NCBI GenBank assembly: GCA_032718475.1 | Contig: JAUCBJ010002753.1 | Span: 28,499-92,498 of the forward strand | DNA from: Nemertoderma westbladi | Taxonomy: Eukaryota > Xenacoelomorpha > Nemertodermatida > Nemertodermatidae | Length of the DNA: 64,000 bases | Direction of reading: 5' to 3' | Shown here: positions 12,901 to 21,094 of the stretch, one piece after another | Position numbering within the stretch: position 1 is the first letter of the stretch | Layout: every line of letters begins with the position of its first letter | Made by a program: the position numbers and the translations under genes | Notes under the pieces: model-generated | Databases searched by the model: none | Seen by the model: only the letters and a program-made list of their open reading frames with translations | Told to the model about the DNA's origin: nothing

Positions 12901-15900
12901 TACGTCGCCAGTTTTTGTGGGTTATCTTTTTTTTTTAATTCGATTAAAGTAAGGGGATTGGGGTGTTAAATATTAAGGGCGATGGTATACAAACATGCTC
13001 TATATCACTCTTATCTTGGAATCACAATTCATTCATGTGATTCGATTATTCCAGAGGAAATAATTGTTTCTTAAAACTGTAACATAATTATTAACGGAAT
13101 TAATTCAGATTTATTTATTATATTGAAAAAAAAATAATTATCAATCTGCGAACACATGAATAGGATAAAATCTTTTTATTTTAAACTCATTATCTACATT
13201 AATAAATTATACTAAATCTTTATGTATATTTACGTGAGGTTTATTATATATAAAGCCAAAATATCTCGTTACATTACCAGGAGAAACGGGAATGGAGGGG
13301 CGAGTGCTACAGAAGTAGAGAGGGTCCGGCTAATCGCATGTCGACAATGATGCCTATGGATCAGGTTGAAGGTCGGTTAAGGGAGTCCGTGACCGCCCGC
13401 TTCTATAACTTCGTGCAGGCCTTCAACACTGTCGACTACGGCAGACTCGGTGTTGTCACCAGAGACGACTTCAGGGATGTCGTCAATAAAGTCGCTTTCC
13501 GAATCAGCGATGAACAGGTAAATCGTTTGAACTCACTTAGTGTGCGGAAAGTCCTGGTGCACTACCGGTATCAGTTGCACAGTAGGGAAACATAAACTAT
13601 TTATGTATTTTAATCCGACGTTCTATATTTCAGTTTGGGACATTCTATATTTTAATTCAAATTTTGCATTTTATTCTGACGTTTTGTATTTTAATACACG
13701 TTTGGTATTTTAATCTGGCGTTTTCTTTTCAGTTCGACGTTCTGTATTCCAAATTGCCGGTTAACGAGTTTGGTAATGTTGATTACATGGACTTCCTAAA
13801 GAGTTTCACAAACCGACCGCAAAGTTCCGCGTCGTCAGCAGCAGACAGTCGCCGGGTGGATAGCAGACAGTCCGGCCCTAGTAGGGGGCCGGACGAGCGG
13901 CCGAAAACGGCACAGGGATTAGTTAAACATGAAGAGGTTAGTTTGGTACGTGATCCTAGAGTTCAAATAGGGTGGAGCAATTCGATCACGAGTTAATGAT
14001 CTCGAGAAATTGGAATGAGGAAATTCATTGGATACACAATATAGAGTTGAGCGAGCATAAGCACTGAGCAGCCATTACATCTGATGTGCATTTTCCATAG
14101 AAATAATTACTCTTCCTGGTTTTTAACGTTGTGTATGATGATGTAATTAACAAGTGAGGTAATAACAAATTATTATTTTTATTTAAATAGTTATATCTAA
14201 TGGCCTAAGCCTATATCTCATTAGTTGTTTAGAATTAGTTCAAGCTGATACTTGGCAGAAATATTCTTACATTACTGCACCATGACCCGTAATATAGTGT
14301 CATTTTCTGATGATACGGACATCCCCCCCCCAAAAAAAAAAATTTATACAGATCTTTATCGTATTGCTTGAAATGTGAAACACAATAATCAATTTAGCAA
14401 CCACAATGTGACTACTCAAAATAGAATAACAATTTATAATTTATAATAATAATATTTATACACATATAGGAGATAAGATAAATAAAGCACAGGGCTAAAA
14501 AGTTAGTGGCTGAAAATGGACAAACAGACAGACAGACCGACATATAGCAAACCCTTGAATCTACTGACAAGTCAGTAAAGTGCACTGTCCAGACCCGGCC
14601 GCGCTGCCTTGCTCTGTCTCCAAGACCAAGTTACATGTATCTGAAATATCATTTCCATTTGCTTCTCTAGAATGGAACGGCTTTACCTGAACGACCGGAG
14701 ACGGCTGCTTCTAGCAGCTCGCGGCCACACACAGCGGGACTTCGTCCCAGTGCTGGGCCCTGTCCCTGCACCGGGTCCCGTCCCAGTAAAGGTTACCGTC
14801 CCGTATCCCACGCCACAGATACGTTAGTGGATGCGGAGAATACAGAGTCGGCGCTAAAGGAGAAAGTATGTAAGAACTGGAAAGCGATCAAGGCTCAGTG
14901 TCGCAACCACGACGTAGATGTTACTGGGGAGATCGATGTGAAACAATTCCAAGGTTTGTATTAATTTATAATAGTTATATAATTACAGTAATTGGCAAAC
15001 AGCGCTATGTAGCAGGATCAAACAGCGCTATGTAGCAGGATCAAACAGCGCTATGTAGCAGGATCAAACAGCGCATGTAGCAGGATCAAACAGCGCTATG
15101 TAGCAGGATCAAACAGCGCATGTAGCAAGATCAAACAGCGCTACGTAGCAGCATCCAACAGCGCATGTAGCCGGATCAAACAACGCTATGTAGCAGGATC
15201 AAACAGCGCTATGTAGCAGGATCAAACAGCGCTATGTAGTAGAATCCAACAGCGCATGTAGCAGGATCAAACAGCGCATGTAGCAGGATCAAACAGCGCT
15301 ATGTAGCAGGATCAAACAGCGCTATGTAGCAGGATCAAACAGCGCTATGTAGCAGGGTCAAACAGCGCATGTAGCAGGATCAAACAGCGCATGTAGCAAG
15401 ATCAAACAGCGCTACGTAGCAGCATCCAACAGCGCATGTAGCAGGATCAAACAACGCTATGTAGCAGGATCAAACAGCGCTATGTAGCAGGATCAAACAG
15501 CGCTATGTAGTAGAATCCAACAGCGCATGTAGCAGGATCAAACAGCGCATGTAGCAGGATCAAACAGCGCTATGTAGCAGGATCAAACAGCGCTATGTAG
15601 CAGGATCAAACAGCGCTATGTAGCAGGATCCAACAGCGCATGTAGCAGGATCAAACAACGCTATGTAGCAGGATCAAACAGCGCTATGTAGCAGGATCAA
15701 ACAGCGCTATGTAGTAGAATCCAACAGCGCATGTAGCAGGATCAAACATCGCATGTAGCAGGATCAAACAGCGCTATGTAGCAGGATCAAACAGCGCCAT
15801 GTAGCAGGATCAAACTGCGCATGTAGCAGGATCAAACAGCGCTATGTAGCAGGATCAAACAACGCTATGTAGCAGGATCAAACAGCGCTATGTAGCAGGA

Positions 15901-18900
15901 TCAAACAGCGCTATGTAGTAGAATCCAACAGCGCGTTGTAGCAGGATCAAACAGCGCATGTAGCAGGATCAAACAGCGCTATGTAGCAGGATCAAACAGC
16001 GCTATGTAGCAGGATCAAACAGCGCTATGTAGCAGGATCAAACACCGCTATGTAGCAGGATCAAACAGCGCTATGTAGCAGGATCAAACAGCGCATGTAG
16101 CAGGATCAAACAGCGCTATGTAGCAGGATCAAACAGCGCTATGTAGCAGGATCAAACAGCGCTATGTAGCAGGATCAAAGAGCGCATGTAGCAAGATCAA
16201 ACAGCGCAATGTAGCAGGATCCAACAGCGCATGTAGCAGGATCAAACAACGCTATGTAGCAGGATCAAACAGCGCTAATTAGCAGGATCAAACAGCGCTA
16301 TGTAGTAGAATCCAACAGCGCATGTAGCAGGATCAAACAGCGCATGTAGCAGGATCAAACAGCGCTATGTAGCAGGATCAAACAGCACTATGTAGCAGGA
16401 TCAAACAGCGCTATGTAGCAGGATCAAACAGCGCTATGTAGCAGGATCAAACAGCGTTATGTAGCAGGATCAAACAGCGTTATGTAGCAGGATCAAACAG
16501 CGCTATGTAGCAGGATCAAACAGCGCTATGTAGCAGGATCAAACAGCGCTATGTAGCAGGATCAAACAGCGCTATGTAGCAGGATCAAACAGCGCTATGT
16601 AGTAGGATCAAACAGCGCTATGTAGCAGGATCAAACAGCGCTATGTAGCAGAATCAAACAGCGTTATGTAGCAGGATCAAACAGCGCTATGTAGCAGGAT
16701 CAAACAGCGTTATGTAGCAGGATCAAACAGCGTTATGTAGCAGGATCAAACAGCGCTATGTAGCAGGATCAAACAGCGCTATGTAGCAGGATCAAACAGC
16801 GTTATGTAGCAGGATCAAACAGCGTTATGTAGCAGGATCAAACAGCGCTATGTAGCAGGATCAAACAGCGCTATGTAGCAGGATCAAACAGCGCTATGTA
16901 GCAGGATCAAACAGCGCTATGTAGCAGGATCAAACAGCGCTATGTAGCAGGATCAAACAGCGCTATGTAGCAGGATCAAACAGCGCTATGTAGCAGGATC
17001 AAACAGCGCTATGTAGCAGGATCAAACAGCGCTATGTAGCAGGATCAAACAGCGCTATGTAGCAGGATCAAACAGCGCTATGTAGCAGGATCAAACAGCG
17101 CTATGTAGTAGAATCCAACAGCGCATGTAGCAGGATCAAACAGCGTTATGTAGCAGGATCAAACAGCGTTATGTAGCAGGATCAAACAGCGCTATGTAGC
17201 AGGATCAAACAGCGCTATGTAGCAGGATCAAACAGCGCTATGTAGCAGGATCAAACAGCGCTATGTAGCAGGATCAAACAGCGCTATGTAGCAGGATCAA
17301 ACAGCGCTATGTAGCAGGATCAAACAGCGCTATGTAGCAGGATCAAACAGCGCTATGTAGCAGGAGCAAACAGCGCTATGTAGCAGGATCAAACAGCGTT
17401 ATGTAGCAGGATCAAACAGCGTTATGTAGCAGGATCAAACAGCGCTATGTAGCAGGATCAAACAGCGCTATGTAGCAGGATCAAACAGCGCTATGTAGCA
17501 GGATCAAACAGCGCTATGTAGTAGGATCAAACACCGCTATGTAGCAGGATCAAACAGCGCTATGTAGCAGGATCAAACAGCGCTATGTAGTAGGATCAAA
17601 CACCGCTATGTAGCAGGATCAAACAGCGCTATGTAGCAGGATCAAACAGCGCTATGTAGCAGGATCAAACAGCGCTATGTAGTAGGATCAAACAGCGCTA
17701 TGTAGTAGGATCAAACAGCGCTATGTAGCAGGATCAAACAGCGTTATGTAGCAGGATCAAACAGCGTTATGTAGCAGGATCAAACAGCGCTATGTAGCAG
17801 GATCAAACAGCGCTATGTAGCAGAATCAAACAGCGTTATGTAGCAGGATCAAACAGCGCTATGTAGCAGGATCAAACAGCGCTATGTAGTAGGATCAAAC
17901 AGCGCTATGTAGCAGGATCAAACAGCGCTATGTAGCAGGATCAAACAGCGCTATGTAGCAGGATCAAACAGCGCTATGTAGCAGGATCAAACAGCGCTAT
18001 GTAGTAGGATCAAACAGCGCTATGTAGCAGGATCAAACAGCGCTATGTAGCAGAATCAAACAGCGTTATGTAGCAGGATCAAACAGCGCTATGTAGCAGG
18101 ATCAAACAGCGCTATGTAGCAGGATCAAACAGCGCTATGTAGCAGAATCAAACAGCGTTATGTAGCAGGATCAAACAGCGCTATGTAGCAGGATCAAACA
18201 GCGCTATGTAGTAGGATCAAACAGCGCTATGTAGCAGGATCAAACAGCGCTATGTAGCAGGATCAAACAGCGCTATGTAGCAGGATCAAACAGCGCTATG
18301 TAGCAGGATGAAACAGCGCTATGTAGCAGGATCAAACAGCGCTATGTAGCAGGATCAAACAGCGCTATGTAGCAGAATCAAACAGCGTTATGTAGCAGGA
18401 TCAAACAGCGCTATGTAGCAGGATCAAACAGCGCTATGTAGCAGGATCAAACAGCGCTATGTAGCAGGATCAAACAGCGCTATATAGCAGGATCAAACAG
18501 CGCTATGTAGTAGGATCAAACAGCGCTATGTAGCAGGATCAAACAGCGCTATGTAGCAGGATCAAACAGCGCTATGTAGCAGGATCAAACAGCGCTATGT
18601 AGCAGGATCAAACAGCGCTATGTAGCAGAATCAAACAGCGCTATGTAGCAGGATCAAACAGCGCTATGTAGCAGGATCAAACAGCGCTATGTAGCAGGAT
18701 CAAACAGCGCTATGTAGCAGGATCAAACAGCGCTATGTAGCAGGATCAAACAGCGCTATGTAGCAGGATCAAACAGCGCTATGTAGCAGGATCAAACAGC
18801 GCTATGTAGCAGGATCAAACAGCGCTATGTAGCAGGATCAAACAGCGCTATGTAGCAGGATCAAACAGCGCTATGTAGCACGATACAACAGCGCTATGTA

Positions 18901-20135
18901 GCAGGATCAAACAGCGCTATGTAGCAGGATCAAACAGCGCTATGTAGCAGGATCAAACAGCGCTATGTAGCAGGATCAAACAGCGCTATGTAGCAGGATC
19001 AAACAGCGCTATGTAGCAGGATCAAACAGCGCTATGTAGCAGGATACAACAGCGCTATGTAGCAGGATCAAACAGCGCTATGTAGCAGGATCAAACAGCG
19101 CTATGTAGCAGGATCAAACAGCGTTATGTAGCAGGATCAAACAGCGCTATATAGCAGGATCAAACAGCGCTATGTAGCAGGATCAAACAGCGCTATGTAG
19201 CAGGATCAAGCAGCGTTATGTAGCAGGATCAAACAGCGCTATATAGTATAATGTGTAGCATAATGAATATTTTGTGGATGATTATGTTGGTATAGCAATA
19301 AAACTGTGAGAACTAAAAATAAAGTTAATTTTAAATAATATAATTTTTTTCTATGTTTTTTGTCTAATAATTAATTATAGTTTAATTAATAGGTTTATGA
19401 TATTATTATAATTTTATTTTTTATGTTGTTAAATTTTCTTGCACGTTTATTTTTGCAATTGGTAGATATTATGGAATCTTTCAACGTTTATCTGCCACGA
19501 GATGAGTACAGCCGTTTATCCGATATGTACGATGTTAACTCTACCGGTAGGTTCAACTACCTCAACTTCCTCAAACACTTTGTTATTCATCTGAAGGAGA
19601 AGGAATGGAAGTCGCACCCAACCCGTGGGAAACTTTATACACCGAAAGAAAAGGTGAGACTTTAATTATCTGTTGTTGTTTGTTTGTTACAATGTCAGCT
19701 TGTTTCGGCTAAGTATTTAAAGTAATGTATTTCAGCTTTATTTAACTGTGAACTGTATTCACCTCTAAGTATTTAAATTTTATCTGCGATCGAGCTATGT
19801 ATTTAATTCCTAATTTTATTTCAGATAAGTATTTAACTTTTTATTTGTTTCAGTTGACCTCAGGCGGCCCCGACTCTGATGAGTTATATGACGTGATGGT
19901 GCGGCTGCGGGAATCGGTGGTCGGACAGTGGAAGCGAATGAGACGGACTTTCCGAACGCACGACGTTCGCGTAACGGGATACGTTACCGGGACACAATTC
20001 CGTAACGTTATGAAACAGTACGGGGTTAACCTGACCGAAGACGAACTCTTTCATCTGATGACGTACTACGACAACGACCTCAGTGGTAGACTGCCTTACA
20101 ACGACTTTCTGCGAGCATTCCTAGCTAATACTTAG
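3737..20135 (+). CDS. EFCAB6: EFCAB6-like multi-EF-hand protein, 3' part of gene (10 exons)
   Basis: Ten exons on the + strand join in phase into 727 codons ending at TAG 20133-20135: 3737-3952, 5315-5545, 5696-5851, 9073-9268, 10008-10199, 13281-13517, 13733-13936, 14671-14953, 19466-19653 and 19854-20135. Every intron is GT-AG and every exon phase matches the next, which is strong evidence for one gene. The product holds about eleven EF-hands as degenerate/canonical pairs. The clearest loops are DLNKDGFLSVQE in exon 3 and DNDLSGRLPYND in the last exon. A Ser/Pro/Arg-rich linker occupies roughly residues 430-530. This layout and the C-terminal ending fit EFCAB6/DJBP, a protein of about 1500 residues in human, reported to bind DJ-1 and the androgen receptor and enriched in testis. 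The N-terminal half lies to the left of the window. The family call rests on remembered architecture, not a search. Confidence 0.7.
3953..5314. other. Intron with an interspersed repeat copy
   Basis: This 1.36-kb intron is AT-rich. At about 4558-4775 it holds a segment that shares the string TTCTTAAATTGTTAC and TTTCGCTCGAATATA with a second copy at 39349-39384. It is followed here by CGGGATCGGGACCGGGAT, a short CGGGAT-repetitive stretch. A T-run lies at 4971-4984. No exon was found. Confidence 0.5.
5315..5545 (+). CDS. EF-hand gene exon b
   Basis: The acceptor is TTTCTCCGTTTAG before 5315 and the donor is CTCAA|GTGAG at 5546. Residues 72-148 start with RYDADGAGKLSFKAFQQLL, an EF loop with acidic residues at positions 1 and 3 and the central Gly, but Ala instead of Glu/Asp at position 12, so calcium binding may be weak. 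A charged linker (AGQEERQEGMAVQQ) leads to the entering helix of the next hand (LTAREVEEHLK). The phase matches both neighbours. Confidence 0.8.
5696..5851 (+). CDS. EF-hand gene exon c, canonical calcium-binding loop
   Basis: The acceptor is TTATCGCAG before 5696 and the donor is AG|GTATGT at 5852. Residues 149-200 contain the loop DLNKDGFLSVQE, with D-x-N-x-D-G-x-L-x-x-x-E. This is the one loop in the visible protein with every canonical ligand, so it is the best candidate for real calcium binding. It is followed by MDMETFIELLER, the first helix of a partner EF-hand finished in the next exon after a 3.2-kb intron. Confidence 0.85.
6320..6535. repeat. Degenerate ~20-24 bp tandem repeat, TTCTAGAA core
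   Basis: About nine diverged copies of a unit like GTTCTAGAACAGTGCAAAAT lie within the intron before exon d. Copies alternate between a 'caaaa' and an 'aaaaggtt' ending and keep a TTCTAGAA or TTCTATA core, itself palindromic. The array is old compared with the neighbouring 32-bp array. The remaining intron stretches 5852-6319 and 6834-7223 show nothing I recognise. Confidence 0.75.
6611..6833. mobile_element. Foldback/MITE-like element, ~223 bp
   Basis: A near-complete inverted repeat. The left arm contains GGGAGACCTCAAGTGAC and CCACAGTTTTAGCAAGCTTTC; the right arm contains their complements GTCATTTGAGGTCTCC and GAAAGCTAGCTAGAACTGTGG. The similarity extends outward into ATTACTATTA on the left and TAATAGTAAT on the right. 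There is no coding capacity. This is typical of a non-autonomous DNA element that folds on itself; a target duplication is not clear. Confidence 0.7.
7224..9082. repeat. Tandem array C, 32-bp unit containing a 3' splice site
   Basis: About 58 copies of a 32-bp unit read as GCTAGGTTTATAGAAACATT plus TGTCCGTTACAG. Common variants are AGAAGC, TAAAGA and CATTACATGC. Some variant blocks recur after nine units (for example CATTACATGC at 7401 and 7689), showing higher-order duplication. The array lies in the intron before exon d, and its last unit runs directly into that exon: the genuine acceptor and the first ten exon bases are array sequence. In the gene's frame each upstream unit has TAG or TAA soon after the acceptor, so use of an upstream copy would stop translation. 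Confidence 0.95.
9073..9268 (+). CDS. EF-hand gene exon d, begins inside the last unit of the intron array
   Basis: The acceptor is CCGTTACAG before 9073 and the donor is TTTCT|GTGAGT at 9269. Starting at 9073 gives one base that completes the Arg codon left by exon c. The frame then reads LGLPTNESRFSYTRFLEAID, the second hand of the pair. It continues with a basic stretch (HPRFKRQAVF) and a helix (NAMAKLAERTTNNMKAIVS). The acceptor and the first ten exon bases (GCTAGGTTTA) are identical to the repeat unit that fills the preceding 1.8 kb. An alternative AG at 9076-9077 breaks the frame. Confidence 0.8.
9269..10007. other. Intron without recognisable features
   Basis: This 739-bp AT-rich intron contains a GTACCGGTAC palindrome near 9671. 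No repeat array or exon was seen. Confidence 0.5.
10008..10199 (+). CDS. EF-hand gene exon e
   Basis: The acceptor is TTTATTTATTTAG before 10008 and the donor is GTT|GTAAGT at 10200. It is an exact 64-codon phase-0 exon (residues 267-330) holding a full EF-hand pair: FDKTGVGRVKGQDFRRIL, then HVFDDLTLNYNDFLETF. The loops keep the central Gly or aromatic pattern but lack several ligands, as is usual for the partner hands of this family. Confidence 0.85.
10395..10550. mobile_element. Foldback element, ~155 bp
   Basis: Imperfect inverted repeat. Left-arm motifs TCATTGTGTGCAAA, GCAGCGTTA and ATATTTATGTA are mirrored by TACATAAATAAA, TAACGCTGA and TTTGCAAGCAATGA in the right arm. The centre is a GC-rich stretch, CCGAGCGAGCGCAGCGAGGG. 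There is no ORF. It is probably a small non-autonomous DNA element inserted in the intron between exons e and f. Confidence 0.6.
10735..12425 (+). pseudogene. Decayed non-LTR retrotransposon ORF (linker plus reverse transcriptase start)
   Basis: Pieces of one polyprotein can be read in order. FKAAFRPLIRQNSDNLDELI (from about 10770) resembles the segment between endonuclease and RT in RTE/CR1-type elements. A 39-bp tandem array follows. Then WKGHFEKLLN in a shifted frame leads into ASGLDYVYPEVFK and LVPVLKKGNLTLYGSFRGIS from 11809, and on to RNGFRKGRGTMEPI. After a stop at 12214-12216, GIPGKIIATLSEHYNNG remains near 12350-12420. Several frameshifts and stops, and no RT catalytic box, show it is dead. 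It sits in the intron between exons e and f of the EF-hand gene. Confidence 0.75.
10925..11783. repeat. 39-bp minisatellite inside a retroelement ORF
   Basis: About 22 copies of a 39-bp unit (CAGGCTGAATCTCCAGCTGA followed by CCGCCTCAACGGAAGGGCC). The length is a multiple of three, so long ORFs appear in several frames of both strands. In the retroelement's frame each unit reads AESPADRLNGRAQ, which matches the (S)PxDRLNxW linker just before W..HFe.LLn in RTE-like proteins. The last unit, with CTCAATGGAAGGGCCACTTT, grades into that normal linker. The array is therefore an amplified piece of the retroelement. Confidence 0.9.
12683..12937 (+). mobile_element. tRNA-derived SINE
   Basis: There is a pol III A-box-like motif, TGACGTAGTGG, at 12691 and a B-box-like motif, GAGTTCGATCC, at 12745, about 54 bases apart, as in tRNA-headed SINEs. 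A non-tRNA body follows, ending in a T-run at 12926-12936. Between the boxes the tRNA fold is eroded, so it is not a working tRNA gene. The T-rich rather than A-rich end is a little unusual. The stretches 12426-12682 and 12938-13280 are AT-rich with short ATTGAATCAATAT repeats and nothing else recognised. Confidence 0.55.
13281..13517 (+). CDS. EF-hand gene exon f
   Basis: The acceptor is ACATTACCAG before 13281 and the donor is GAACAG|GTAAAT at 13518. It is a 79-codon phase-0 exon (residues 331-409). It starts with a basic segment (EKREWRGECYRSREGP), followed by the helix LRESVTARFYNFVQAF and the loop NTVDYGRLGVVTRDDF, a degenerate EF-hand. The exon ends at ISDEQ, the start of the partner hand, the same break point used by other pairs in the gene. 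Confidence 0.85.
13733..13936 (+). CDS. EF-hand gene exon g plus Ser/Arg-rich linker
   Basis: The acceptor is TTTTCTTTTCAG before 13733, and the donor most likely GAAGAG|GTTAGT at 13937. It is a 68-codon phase-0 exon (residues 410-477). It completes an EF-hand (PVNEFGNVDYMDFLKSF) and then enters a low-complexity linker rich in Ser, Arg and Asp (SSASSAADSRRVDSRQSG). A second possible donor, G|GTACGT about 9 bases downstream, also exists; it would add three codons and keep the frame. Confidence 0.75.
13937..14670. other. Intron without recognisable features
   Basis: This 734-bp intron is AT-rich and has a C-run followed by an A-run near 14326-14342. No exon, array or element was recognised. 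Confidence 0.5.
14671..14953 (+). CDS. EF-hand gene exon h
   Basis: The acceptor is TTGCTTCTCTAG before 14671 and the donor is CAAG|GTTTGT at 14954. Residues 478-571 begin with the rest of the Pro/Ser/Arg-rich linker (PETAASSSSRPH, GSRPSKGYRPVSH). They continue through the helix KEKVCKNWKAIKAQC to the loop NHDVDVTGEIDVKQF, an EF-hand with Asp at positions 1 and 3 and the central Gly. The exon ends one base into a codon. The intron array D starts only 42 bases after this donor. Confidence 0.8.
14996..19246. repeat. Tandem array D, 23-bp unit, ~185 copies
   Basis: Array of a 23-bp unit, AAACAGCGCTATGTAGCAGG followed by ATC, with a shorter 22-bp form (GCGCATGTAG) common in the left third and near-perfect 23-bp copies on the right. 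It fills almost the whole intron between exons h and i, starting 42 bases after the donor and ending about 220 bases before the next acceptor. Each unit carries TAGCAG|G. Single-base variants (GTTATG, AGTAGG, AGAATC) recur in blocks, indicating multi-unit duplication. It is non-coding. Confidence 0.95.
19466..19653 (+). CDS. EF-hand gene exon i
   Basis: The acceptor is GCAATTGGTAG before 19466 and the donor is GAAAAG|GTGAGA at 19654. Two bases complete the Asp codon left by exon h. Residues 572-634 include FNVYLPRDEYSRLSDMY, the loop DVNSTGRFNYLN and the helix FLKHFVIHLKEKEW, finishing an EF-hand pair. It then has a short basic tail (SHPTRGKLYTPKEK). This exon is separated from exon h by a 4.5-kb intron, almost all of it satellite. 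Confidence 0.8.
19854..20135 (+). CDS. EF-hand gene terminal exon
   Basis: The acceptor is TTTATTTGTTTCAG before 19854, an excellent pyrimidine tract, and the stop TAG is at 20133-20135. Residues 635-727 hold the last EF-hand pair: RTHDVRVTGYVTGTQFRNVM, then DNDLSGRLPYND and FLRAFLANT. The second loop has D-N-D-L-S-G and a terminal Asp, so it may bind calcium. The ending in YNDFLRAF is what makes me favour EFCAB6, whose C-terminus I remember as similar. No poly(A) signal is seen close to the stop. Confidence 0.85.
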   Translation: MTSGGPDSDELYDVMVRLRESVVGQWKRMRRTFRTHDVRVTGYVTGTQFRNVMKQYGVNLTEDELFHLMTYYDNDLSGRLPYNDFLRAFLANT

Positions 20136-20189
20136 TTTATCGCCAGTCTGCATTATCTACCCCACATGGTAAAACTTACGATACGCACG

Positions 20190-20440
20190 TTTCTAATTGG
20201 GGTGCGACCGCGGCCGATTTTAATAGTAAATAATTAGTACCTGGGTTAACAAATTTACTGCAAACTATTTTCCTTAAAACAACTTAAATTTGTTGTTTTG
20301 GTTAGCCCGCAATTTCTTTTTCCACCAGCTCCTTTTCCCTTGATAGTTACTATAAATAGTGATTAACGGAAGTGAGAATTGAGAAACGGAATTCAATTGA
20401 ACCAGAAGTCAATTGAACCCGAAGTTGCACCCCAATTGGA
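20190..20440. repeat. Short inverted repeat pair downstream of the EF-hand gene
   Basis: CTAATTGGGGTGC at about 20192 pairs with GCACCCCAATTGG at about 20428. The arms are short and the interior is AT-rich. It may be the ends of a small MITE, but no clear target duplication was found. Confidence 0.35.
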
Positions 20441-20459
20441 AAGTTGCTTACCGTACATC

Positions 20460-20778
20460 ATATGACTCAATAACTCATTTCCGTTTTTGGTGGATTGTTT
20501 TTGTGTTTAAAAAATGTAGTTAATTCTTTACCCAATTTGAATTTAATAATTTTATCATTTGAGTCTATCCATGTCAACGCTTGTTGTTTTGGTTTTGTTT
20601 GTCAAATTATATTTTGAATATTTAAAGTGATAGTTGAATTTAAAACCACATTGTATAACTGATAATTTCTCAAATTTCCCTTAAACGACCCCAACCACTC
20701 AATCCACAAAGTTACTTTATTTAAACTTTATAATCTTATTTTTTATAAAACAACCCAAAACGGATTATTGAGTCATAA
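20460..20778. mobile_element. Possible MITE with terminal inverted repeats
   Basis: The left end contains ATGACTCAATAACTCATTTC and CGTTTTTGG. The right end, read in reverse complement, contains ATGACTCAATAATCCGTTTTG and GGTTGTTTT. The interior of about 270 bp is AT-rich and non-coding. Length and structure suit a non-autonomous DNA transposon. The rest of 20136-21094 is 3' flank of the gene, with no clear poly(A) signal near the stop. Confidence 0.45.
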
Positions 20779-21094
20779 TTAATGTCTATCATTTCGTACT
20801 TCTTTCTTATTTTTTTTTAGATGAACAAATTTAACTTACAGTACTTGATAAAACTCATCAATCATTGACTGTCTATTAATTAATTAAGTTATAATATTTT
20901 AACTTTGATTTATATTTTTATTTAATTGTTATTTTGTTTTTATAATTTTAGGAAGTTATCTTGATGCTACTTTGACATAAAAGGGCTGTCAATAAATATA
21001 TAAGTTATTCATGTAAAATCTATTCTTTTTATATAAGTTTCGTGATTCGAATACATACCATATTACTTATCGTTCACGATTCGTACCGCTGACA

